Shown one piece after another: positions 1 to 5,252 of a stretch of 5,252 nucleotides of DNA (positions within the stretch are counted from its first letter, which is position 1; every line of letters starts with the position of its first letter). The position numbers and the translations under genes are program-made. Source of the DNA: Lachnospiraceae bacterium UBA7012 (GTDB lineage: Bacteria; Bacillota; Clostridia; Lachnospirales; Lachnospiraceae); the NCBI GenBank assembly GCA_002449595.1, contig DJXE01000120.1:3107-8358 (forward strand). Reading direction: 5' to 3'. The notes beneath the pieces are model-generated. The model made no database searches, had not been told where the DNA came from, and saw nothing but the letters and a program-made list of their open reading frames with translations.

Positions 1-929
1 GCAGGCGCGGGAAATCCCTCCCCGAGATACCCCTCCATCATGCAGGGCGTCGCGACGGACACTTCGCCGTCCGTCTCGACCCGGATGTCCGCGCCGGGAC
101 AGGGGTAGAGCGCGTAAGGGTCCGACTGGTCCTGCGTGATCGCGATCCCGCTCGACGTCTCCGTGAGCCCGTAGCCGAGATAGACGGCAGTCCCCTTTTC
201 CTGAAGGAGGCGGACGGACTGTTCCGAGAGCGGCGCGGCGCCAATGAGGGCGGTGCGCAGTTCGGGATTCAGCCGGTCAAAGCGGATCAGCGCGTCGATC
301 ATGGAAGGGACGGCCGGAAGGATCGTCGGCCGGAAATACAGCGCGTCGTCGATCAGGTGGCGCAGCCCCCTGCCGAGGGCGATGGCCGCGCCGTAGGCGA
401 GCCCCCACAGCATCCCGCAGACGAAGCCGAACACATGCGAGAGGGGAAGCATGGACAGGATGACGTCGCCCTCGCCGCACGCGAGCATGCACTGCCCGCT
501 GTAAGCGCTCTCCGCGAGCGAGCGGTCCGTCAGGATCACGGTGCGGGAGCGGCTCGTCGTGCCGGACGTGAAGAACAGCACGCGCGATGCGCCGTCAAAA
601 GGGGCTGTTTCCGCGGCGAGCTTCTTCAGGACCGCCTCCGCGGCGGCGCGCGGCACGGAAGGGTCCGCGAGCAGGAGATCCCGCCCCGCGAGGACGTCCG
701 CGAAGATCCGGACGACGGTGCCCGGATCGCTCTCCGGGAAGATGAGGTCCGGCGTGCCGATGATGCCGTCCGCCCGGAGCCCGGCGGCAGCGCGCTCGAT
801 TTCAGCGAGCAGCGCGGGGTAGGACAGGGACGTCAGAGCGCCGTCGCTCTCATACAGGAGCGCAGTGCCGCTTCTATCGCGGAAGGAGTCTGTGATCTCC
901 CGGAAACCGGAGAAATGCTTCGGGCCCAT
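1..929 (-). CDS. ANL-superfamily AMP-binding enzyme (acyl-CoA/acyl-ACP synthetase-like), 3' end cut by window edge
   Basis: Read on the minus strand from the ATG at 929, 309 codons are open to the window edge; the C-terminal part is missing. A good ribosome site (GGAGAG, complement of 937-942) lies 7 nt before this ATG. Adenylate-forming motifs appear in the usual order: the phosphate-binding A3 loop at residues 121-132 (TSGTTSRSRTVI), LPLSHVFG at 161-168, the A5 motif GYGLTETS at 252-259, and an A7-like stretch around 287-303 (DGEV...MMEGYL). The family activates a carboxylate with ATP to an acyl-adenylate and usually passes it to CoA or a carrier protein. The A3 loop starts at about residue 121, earlier than in full-length long-chain acyl-CoA ligases, so the N-terminal subdomain is reduced. 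The loop is also divergent: the usual G-x-P-K-G is S-R-S-R-T. No signal peptide or membrane segment is visible. It is transcribed away from a fatty acid isomerase-like operon, so a fatty acid substrate is plausible but inferred. Family confidence is high; substrate is unknown. Confidence 0.88.
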   Translation of the reverse strand, partial: MGPKHFSGFREITDSFRDRSGTALLYESDGALTSLSYPALLAEIERAAAGLRADGIIGTPDLIFPESDPGTVVRIFADVLAGRDLLLADPSVPRAAAEAVLKKLAAETAPFDGASRVLFFTSGTTSRSRTVILTDRSLAESAYSGQCMLACGEGDVILSMLPLSHVFGFVCGMLWGLAYGAAIALGRGLRHLIDDALYFRPTILPAVPSMIDALIRFDRLNPELRTALIGAAPLSEQSVRLLQEKGTAVYLGYGLTETSSGIAITQDQSDPYALYPCPGADIRVETDGEVSVATPCMMEGYLGEGFPAP

Positions 930-988
930 AAATCTTCTCTCCAAGGAAATAGTTGCCTTTTTGTGAGCAGAACGCACAAAATTTCAAC

Positions 989-994
989 ATTATT
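989..994 (-). promoter_or_regulatory. Candidate -10 element for the leftward AMP-binding gene
   Basis: On the minus strand this reads AATAAT, five of six matches to TATAAT, inside the most AT-rich part of the window. A weak -35-like TTAAAA lies 19 nt further upstream (complement of 1014-1019), which is a long spacer. It would give a leader of roughly 50 nt before the ATG at 929. It touches the inverted repeat at 994-1013. The call rests on visual matching only. Confidence 0.3.
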
Positions 995-1013
995 AGTGCC
1001 GTTTATGGTACTA
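994..1013. repeat. Imperfect 20-bp inverted repeat, candidate operator between divergent genes
   Basis: Arms TAGTGCC (994-1000) and GGTACTA (1007-1013) are complementary at six of seven positions, with a G/T at the other, around a 6-bp centre (GTTTAT). The dyad covers the best rightward -10 candidate (1009-1014) and abuts the leftward one (989-994), so a bound protein could affect both promoters. The half-site with its preceding T (TTAGTGCC) resembles the TTAGTACC half-site I recall for the lipid-synthesis repressor FapR. However, the two halves are about 5 bp further apart here, so that resemblance may be chance. No regulator gene is present in the window. Confidence 0.4.
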
Positions 1014-1014
1014 T
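1006..1014 (+). promoter_or_regulatory. Candidate extended -10 promoter for the isomerase operon
   Basis: TGG followed by TACTAT fits an extended -10 (TGn-TATAAT, five of six in the hexamer). No good -35 lies 16-18 nt upstream; the nearest TTCAAC (983-988) is 20 nt away, which fits reliance on the extended -10. An alternative -10 is TTTAAT at 1015-1020. Transcription would start near 1021, giving a leader of about 120 nt that contains the foldable region at 1038-1112. Confidence 0.35.
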
Positions 1015-1037
1015 TTTAATAAATAACAGCAAGGGAA

Positions 1038-1112
1038 GCAACACAGACGGCGCCGCCGGAGAGATGTTTCATGCGCTCCGCGGCGGAATTACTGCTGCCT
1101 GCTGTGTGTTGC
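1038..1112 (+). promoter_or_regulatory. Structured 5' leader of the isomerase operon (nested stems)
   Basis: An inner hairpin pairs 1051-1061 with 1076-1085: ten base pairs, mostly G-C, with C1056 bulged. Its loop can form a further 3-bp stem (1064-1066 with 1070-1072). An outer helix of eight exact pairs, GCAACACA (1038-1045) with TGTGTTGC (1105-1112), encloses it. The block ends 18 nt before the ribosome site of the next gene and is followed by an A-rich, apparently unpaired stretch (1116-1129). There is no U run after the GC hairpin, so it does not read as an intrinsic terminator. I do not recognise a known riboswitch class. It could be a regulatory or mRNA-stabilising leader, or chance pairing in GC-rich sequence. 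Confidence 0.35.
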
Positions 1113-1130
1113 CGGAAAAAACAAAAACAT

Positions 1131-1136
1131 GGGGGA
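1131..1136 (+). promoter_or_regulatory. Ribosome binding site that decides the isomerase start
   Basis: GGGGGA sits 6 nt before the ATG at 1143. The resulting N-terminus (MADKNEKICIIGGG) begins just before the first beta strand of the FAD-binding fold, as in known relatives. A second in-frame ATG at 1071 also has a GGAGAG (1058-1063) 7 nt upstream. It would add 24 residues not expected in the family, and its ribosome site is buried in the GC-rich hairpin, so 1143 is preferred. Confidence 0.65.
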
Positions 1137-1142
1137 AATGAC

Positions 1143-2501
1143 ATGGCTGACAAGAATGAAAAGATCTGTATCATCGGCGGAGGCCCCGCGGGATTGTCCG
1201 CAGGCATGTATCTCGAGAAGAAGGGGTATGAGAACTACACGATCCTCGAGAGAAATGACCACGTCGGCGGCAAGTGCAACTCTCCGCACTATAACGGAAG
1301 ACGCTATGAGATGGGCGCGATCATGGGCGTGCCGTCTTACTACGCGGTCCACGACGTCGAGGAATTCTGCGGCATCACGCACGACGGCCCGCAGCTGAAC
1401 CGCAACTACAAGGACAGGAACGGCAACGTGATCGAGCCGTTTGAGCCCAAGAAGAATATCATGAAGATCCCGCGCCTGCTCAAGATGAAGAACCAGGTCA
1501 AGAAGTTCGGCGAGCTGCTCGAGACGAAGTACAAGGGATACGACATCAACGGCCACCGCGGCGTCTCCGAGGGCCGGTACGACGGCTACGCCGTCACGCC
1601 GGAGAGAGCGCGCGTCACCGGCGAGAACCCGAACCTGAAGGACCTCGCGCTTCCGTTCAACAAGTTCTGCGAGATGAACGGCGTGGAACTCGTGCAGGAC
1701 ATCTGGATCGGCCCCTTCACGGCGTTCGGCTACGGCTATTTCGATGAGATCCCGGCAGCATACGTCCTGAAGTACCTCGACTTCCAGACGACCATGAACT
1801 TCGTGAAGTGCAACCTCTGGACCTGGAAGGAAGGCACGCAGTGGATCTGGGAGCAGCTGAACGACCACCTGAAGAATCACGCGCGCTTAAGCAGCGACAT
1901 TTCCAAGGTCGAGAGAAAAGACGGCAAGGTCTATGTCACCGTGAACGGCCAGGTCGAGGAGTACGACAAGATCATCGTCACGTCGCCGCTCCAGTTCATC
2001 CCTGACTATTTCGATGCCACGGCCGAAGAGAAAGAGCTTTTCTCCAAGATCGATTACGAGAGGTACGACGTTCTCGCGGTGGAGACGAAGCCCGAGGACC
2101 ATCCGGACATCTCTTACTACGTCTTCGATAACATGACGCCCGAGCGCTACGGCCATCTGATGGTCTACTACCGCAGGTGGCGCGACACCAAGGACCAGGT
2201 CATCACGACCTATGCGCTGCGCAATCACCAGAACAAGAAGGAGATCGCGTACGAGGACTGCAAGAAGACCGTCCTCGAGGACCTGAAGACCATGAAGAAC
2301 CCCGCGAGCGCGGTGGTCAACGAGAACTCCTGGTACTACTTCCCGCACGTCGACAGCGAGACCTACGCGTCCGGCTGGTACGAGAAGGTCGAGGGAATGC
2401 AGGGAACGAACGGCACCTATTACGCCGGCGAAGTCATGGCGTTCGGCGATATGGATGAGACAGCAGAGTACTCGAGGGAACTCGTGGAGAGATTCTTCTG
2501 A
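1143..2501 (+). CDS. pai: FAD-dependent polyunsaturated fatty acid isomerase (PAI-like; conjugated linoleic acid formation)
   Basis: This 452-aa soluble flavoprotein has the amine-oxidase-type FAD fold: GGGPAG at 12-17, the ribose-binding acid E36, the second FAD motif VGGKC at 41-45, and a C-terminal FAD segment YYAGEVMAFG at 426-435. It resembles the P. acnes polyunsaturated fatty acid isomerase along its whole length as I recall that protein. Shared stretches include YEMGAIMGVPSY (55-66), PFTAFGYG (191-198), PAAYVLKYLDF (204-214), WYYFPHV (397-403) and GWYEKVEGMQG (411-421). That enzyme uses bound FAD as a transient hydride carrier to turn free linoleic acid into trans-10,cis-12 CLA with no net redox. 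By my remembered alignment its pocket residues Arg88, Phe168 and Phe193 correspond to R87, F195 and F220 here. It is about 28 aa longer than the 424-aa P. acnes protein, mainly an insertion near 139-163. There is no signal peptide or membrane span, so it should be cytosolic. It is first in a three-gene operon. Exact substrate and product isomer are not shown by sequence. Confidence 0.85.
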   Translation: MADKNEKICIIGGGPAGLSAGMYLEKKGYENYTILERNDHVGGKCNSPHYNGRRYEMGAIMGVPSYYAVHDVEEFCGITHDGPQLNRNYKDRNGNVIEPFEPKKNIMKIPRLLKMKNQVKKFGELLETKYKGYDINGHRGVSEGRYDGYAVTPERARVTGENPNLKDLALPFNKFCEMNGVELVQDIWIGPFTAFGYGYFDEIPAAYVLKYLDFQTTMNFVKCNLWTWKEGTQWIWEQLNDHLKNHARLSSDISKVERKDGKVYVTVNGQVEEYDKIIVTSPLQFIPDYFDATAEEKELFSKIDYERYDVLAVETKPEDHPDISYYVFDNMTPERYGHLMVYYRRWRDTKDQVITTYALRNHQNKKEIAYEDCKKTVLEDLKTMKNPASAVVNENSWYYFPHVDSETYASGWYEKVEGMQGTNGTYYAGEVMAFGDMDETAEYSRELVERFF

Positions 2502-2533
2502 GGTGAAGGCTTCTTTTCGGACGGTGAGAGATT

Positions 2534-4078
2534 ATGAGTTTTTATAAAGAACACTATGACGTCGTCATCATCGGCGGCGGTCTCTCCGGCATGTCGGCAG
2601 CGCTGCAGCTCCAGGCGAAGGGTGTGAAGGACATCCTGATCCTGGAGAAGCACAACCTGCCGGGCGGCCTCGCGACGAGCTACGTGAGGAACGGGATCGA
2701 GATCGAGGCGACGCTCCACGAGATGATGAGCATCGGGCCGAAGGAGGACCGCCTGAAGATCGGCGCCTTCTTCGACGAGATGGGCGTGGACATCGACTGG
2801 CTCCGCGTGCCGGAGGCCTACCGCTTCATCCAGACGACGGACGGGATCGACATCACGCTTCACGCGGGCTTCGAGACGATGTCGAAGGAGATCGACGCGA
2901 AATACCCGGGCTGGGGGAGCAAGGTGCTCGAGTTCATGCAGCTTTGCAACAAGGTGTACGACTCGATGAATACGCTGTCGGTCACGCCGATGAGCAAGGT
3001 GAAAATGCTTTTGAAACACCCCGAATTCGTGAAGACCGCGGGCTACACTGCCAATGAAGTCATGGCGACCTTCGGCTTCCCGAAACAGATCGAGGAGATC
3101 CTGACGCCTTACTGGATCTACGTCGGCAATCCGATGTCGACGCTGCCGTTTACGATCTACGCGTTCCTGATGGCGGACTACTTCCGCGGCGGGAGCTACG
3201 TCTGCAGAAACTTCTCGCACGAGATGAGCATGAAGATGCAGCGCAAGGTCGAGGAGAACGGCGCGCAGTTCGAGTTCTGCCAGGAAGTCGACAAAATCCT
3301 TGTGAAGAACGGCAAGGTGTACGGCGTGCGCACGCGGCGCGGCGACGAGATCCACTGCGACTACGTGGTGAGCGGCGCCTACCCGAACCGCGTCTACACG
3401 CAGATGATCGAGCCCCTCTCCGAAGTGCCGGAGGGCGCGGTGAAGCACGTGAACGGGCGCAGGCTCTCGGTCTGCCCGGTCTCGGTCATGATGGTGCTCG
3501 AGGGCTCCCCGGAGGAGCTTGGCATCAACGATTACAACATCTTTTCCGGCGACACGATGGATACGGATGAGATCTGGAAGAACTACAAGACGGACGGGCC
3601 GTACCGGTACCTGACGTCGATCTGCCTGAACCTCGCCAATCCCGGCTGCACGCCGGAGGGCTATACGCAGTTCTCGATCACGGCGCTGCCGCTGCCCGAG
3701 GCGTTCTCCGACTGGAAGGAAGAGGACTACCTCGCGAACAAGCGCAGGCTCGCCGCGGATATGATCGCGGATTATGAAAAGATCACCGGCATTGATCTTC
3801 ACGATCACATCGTCGAGATCGAAGTGGAGACCCCGGTCACGGTCTCGCACTACGTCGGCGCGTGGAAGGGCTGCATCTACGGCTACTCGCACAGCATCGA
3901 CGACCACGCGGTCGCCCGTCTCCAGATGAAGGCGGAAGACCACTTCATCGAGGGACTCGAGTTCGCCGGCGCGCACGCGATCTCCGGCAACGGCATGGGT
4001 CCCGCGGTGACCAACGGAAGGGCCGCCGCGAAGGCGATCCTTGAGGACATGGAGAAGAAGGGGGTGCTGACGGCATGA
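2534..4078 (+). CDS. Phytoene desaturase/carotenoid isomerase/retinol saturase-class FAD oxidoreductase
   Basis: This 514-aa flavoprotein starts at an ATG with GGTGAG (2523-2528) 5 nt upstream, 32 bp after the isomerase stop. FAD-binding motifs are GGGLSG at 14-19, E38 at the end of strand two, and LPGGLATSY at 42-50. A mid-protein segment FRGGSYVCRNFS (217-228), leading into a helix and a second GAQF strand, is typical of the CrtI/CrtISO/RetSat class, as are GCIYGYSHS (446-454) and the C-terminal FAD segment EFAGAHAISGNG (476-487). Known members desaturate, isomerise or saturate conjugated polyene lipids. No carotenoid genes (phytoene synthase, prenyl transferase) are nearby, whereas a PAI-like fatty acid isomerase precedes it and a ferredoxin-type reductase overlaps it. 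A role on unsaturated fatty acids, perhaps saturating a conjugated double bond, is therefore an inference from context. Its sequence is clearly distinct from the preceding flavoprotein, so it is not a tandem duplicate. Family certain; reaction unknown. Confidence 0.85.
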   Translation: MSFYKEHYDVVIIGGGLSGMSAALQLQAKGVKDILILEKHNLPGGLATSYVRNGIEIEATLHEMMSIGPKEDRLKIGAFFDEMGVDIDWLRVPEAYRFIQTTDGIDITLHAGFETMSKEIDAKYPGWGSKVLEFMQLCNKVYDSMNTLSVTPMSKVKMLLKHPEFVKTAGYTANEVMATFGFPKQIEEILTPYWIYVGNPMSTLPFTIYAFLMADYFRGGSYVCRNFSHEMSMKMQRKVEENGAQFEFCQEVDKILVKNGKVYGVRTRRGDEIHCDYVVSGAYPNRVYTQMIEPLSEVPEGAVKHVNGRRLSVCPVSVMMVLEGSPEELGINDYNIFSGDTMDTDEIWKNYKTDGPYRYLTSICLNLANPGCTPEGYTQFSITALPLPEAFSDWKEEDYLANKRRLAADMIADYEKITGIDLHDHIVEIEVETPVTVSHYVGAWKGCIYGYSHSIDDHAVARLQMKAEDHFIEGLEFAGAHAISGNGMGPAVTNGRAAAKAILEDMEKKGVLTA

Positions 4079-5252
4079 AAGTAAAGGGCTTTTTGAAAGA
4101 CGTCGGCGGCGCTTCCCGCGTCACCAATATGCGCCGCGAGATGATCGCCCGCGCGTCCTCGAAGCCGGATCCGCACGATCCCATTCGCGCGCTGGCGGAC
4201 GCCCTGCATCCGGGCAAACAGGTATTTACCGTGACGGAAGTCCGCGAGGCGTCCCCGACGTCGAGGACGTTCCGCTTCGAGCCCGAGAACGGGCATGTGC
4301 CGGTCTTCCAGGCCGGGCAGTACGTGAATTTTTATCTCCAGATCGGGGAGAGCGTCCTGACGAGGCCGTACTCGATCTCGTCCGCGCCGTCCTCGGCGCG
4401 CGGGGAGAAGCCGTTCTTCGAAGTCACGATCCGGAGAAACGTCCCGTATTTTGTGCCGGACTACTTCTTTGACCACGTCAGCGTCGGGACGAAGATGACC
4501 GCGGCACTGCCGTTCGGCAGCTTCTACTACGAGCCGCTGCGGGACGCACAGAACGTTGTGGCACTTGCCGGCGGCAGCGGCATCACGCCGTTCGTGTCGA
4601 TGGCGAAGGAGATCGCGGCGGGGAAACTGCCGATCCATCTCACGATCCTGTACGGATCGGTCACGCACACGGACATCGTCTGCGGGGCGGAGCTGGAGAA
4701 CGCGGAGGTGCAGGCGGAAGCTTACGCTGCGGTGCACTCGGACTATCAGGGAAGCGTCCGCGTCGTCCACGTGATGAGCGGAGACGACGAGTGGCAGGGC
4801 GAAAAGGGCTTTGTCACCAAAGAACTCATCCAGAAGTATTCGGAAGGCGACACGACTTACATGTTCTGCGGCCCCGGCGCGATGTACAAGGTGATCTGCG
4901 CGGCGATGCAGGAGATGGGCGTGACGGAGCGCAGGTTCCGGCACGACGTCATGGCGCAGCCGGCGAACGTGAAGCAGATCCTGGGATTCCCGGAGGAACA
5001 GATCGGAAAGACGCACAAGATCACGGTCGTACGAGGCATCCAGGAGGACGTCATCGACGCCCGGGCGGATGAGCCGGTCGCGGTCGCGCTCGAGCGGGCG
5101 GCGATCCCGGTCGACACTCACTGCCGCGGCGGGGAGTGCGGCTTCTGCAGAAGCCAGCTCCTGTCCGGCGACATCTTCATCTCACCGCTGAACGACGGGA
5201 GGCGCAGGGAGGACAAGGAAATGGGCTGGTTCCACGCCTGCTCCGCCTATCC
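4075..5252 (+). CDS. NAD(P)H:flavin reductase with C-terminal [2Fe-2S] ferredoxin domain, 3' end cut by window edge
   Basis: The ATG overlaps the stop of the preceding gene in an ATGA, with a purine-rich site (AAGGGGG, 4058-4064) upstream, so translation is probably coupled. The frame is open for 392 codons to the window edge. Order of parts: a basic extension (1-49) of unknown function; a ferredoxin-reductase-like FAD domain with RPYSIS at 97-102; a nucleotide-binding domain with GGSGITP at 166-172 and FCGPGAMY at 264-271; then a plant-type ferredoxin domain from about 315. Its cluster cysteines are C350, C355, C358 and C389 (C-x4-C-x2-C-x30-C), so all four ligands lie inside the window and only the tail is missing. 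This layout is that of PaaE-like reductases and other oxygenase-type reductases, which pass electrons from NAD(P)H through flavin to the iron-sulfur cluster and on to a partner. The adjacent flavoprotein is the likeliest partner (inference). No oxygenase component is visible. No membrane segments are seen, so it is probably cytosolic. Confidence 0.88.
   Translation, partial: MKVKGFLKDVGGASRVTNMRREMIARASSKPDPHDPIRALADALHPGKQVFTVTEVREASPTSRTFRFEPENGHVPVFQAGQYVNFYLQIGESVLTRPYSISSAPSSARGEKPFFEVTIRRNVPYFVPDYFFDHVSVGTKMTAALPFGSFYYEPLRDAQNVVALAGGSGITPFVSMAKEIAAGKLPIHLTILYGSVTHTDIVCGAELENAEVQAEAYAAVHSDYQGSVRVVHVMSGDDEWQGEKGFVTKELIQKYSEGDTTYMFCGPGAMYKVICAAMQEMGVTERRFRHDVMAQPANVKQILGFPEEQIGKTHKITVVRGIQEDVIDARADEPVAVALERAAIPVDTHCRGGECGFCRSQLLSGDIFISPLNDGRRREDKEMGWFHACSAY

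Noticed and set aside
357..1019. Plus-strand open frame of 220 codons in the left part of the window
   Set aside because: It is the complement of the AMP-binding gene and runs on through the AT-rich promoter region. The minus strand carries all the ANL motifs in order.
1065..1141. Possible 25-aa leader peptide (ATG 1065, stop TGA 1139-1141) ending one base before the isomerase start
   Set aside because: GGAGAG touches its ATG directly, leaving no proper spacing, and both lie in the hairpin. There is no run of a single regulatory amino acid. The placement is suggestive but unsupported.
1089..1880. Minus-strand open frame of 263 codons opposite the PAI-like gene
   Set aside because: Its V/L/R/D-rich translation shows no motif, and it is the complement of a well-supported gene.
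2502..2533. Possible terminator or regulatory element in the gap between the two flavoprotein genes
   Set aside because: No stable inverted repeat followed by T residues is visible. The gap only holds purine-rich Shine-Dalgarno-like sequence (2502-2509 and 2523-2528).
2420..3976. Long minus-strand open frame of 518 codons opposite the second flavoprotein gene
   Set aside because: Its product is dominated by R, V, H, D and L with no recognisable fold, as expected from reading GC-rich codons backwards. The plus strand has clear FAD motifs throughout.
3883..5121. Minus-strand open frame of 412 codons opposite the end of the second flavoprotein and the reductase
   Set aside because: Same antisense artefact: arginine-rich low-complexity product, while the plus strand encodes intact reductase and ferredoxin motifs. 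It has no convincing ribosome site.
1..5252. tRNA or rRNA genes, CRISPR arrays, insertion sequences, transposase genes
   Set aside because: No regularly spaced repeats, terminal inverted repeats, transposase motifs or tRNA-like cloverleaf were seen on either strand by eye.

Overview
The window looks like bacterial chromosomal DNA with GC-rich coding sequence (third positions mostly C or G) and one short AT-rich intergenic stretch. It has good Shine-Dalgarno sites, tightly packed genes and low-oxygen-style flavin and iron-sulfur redox enzymes. This suggests a GC-rich anaerobe of the gut or rumen kind, such as a Lachnospiraceae-like Clostridia or a coriobacterium. The sequence itself does not settle the taxon.

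Layout: a leftward gene (929 down to 1, running off the left edge) encodes an ANL-superfamily adenylate-forming enzyme resembling acyl-CoA or acyl-ACP synthetases. A 213-bp divergent intergenic region (930-1142) separates it from a rightward operon. This region holds the AT-rich promoter area, a 20-bp inverted repeat and a leader that can fold. The operon has three genes: (i) 1143-2501, a 452-aa FAD enzyme that closely resembles the polyunsaturated fatty acid isomerase (PAI) of Propionibacterium/Cutibacterium acnes, which converts linoleic acid to trans-10,cis-12 conjugated linoleic acid; (ii) 2534-4078, a 514-aa flavoprotein of the phytoene desaturase / carotenoid isomerase / retinol saturase class; (iii) 4075 to the right edge, an NAD(P)H-flavin reductase with a C-terminal plant-type [2Fe-2S] ferredoxin domain, overlapping gene (ii) by 4 bp (ATGA).

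How they may work together: PAI-type enzymes move a double bond in a free polyunsaturated fatty acid without net redox. The second flavoprotein belongs to a class that desaturates, isomerises or saturates polyene lipids. The third gene is a typical electron-transfer partner that could feed NAD(P)H electrons to it. The divergent ligase could activate fatty acids. The main inference is therefore a compact module for isomerising, and possibly hydrogenating, unsaturated fatty acids, built differently from the lactobacillal hydratase/dehydrogenase/isomerase/enoate reductase route. The PAI assignment is the strongest part. The saturase and electron-transfer roles are hypotheses from family and context.
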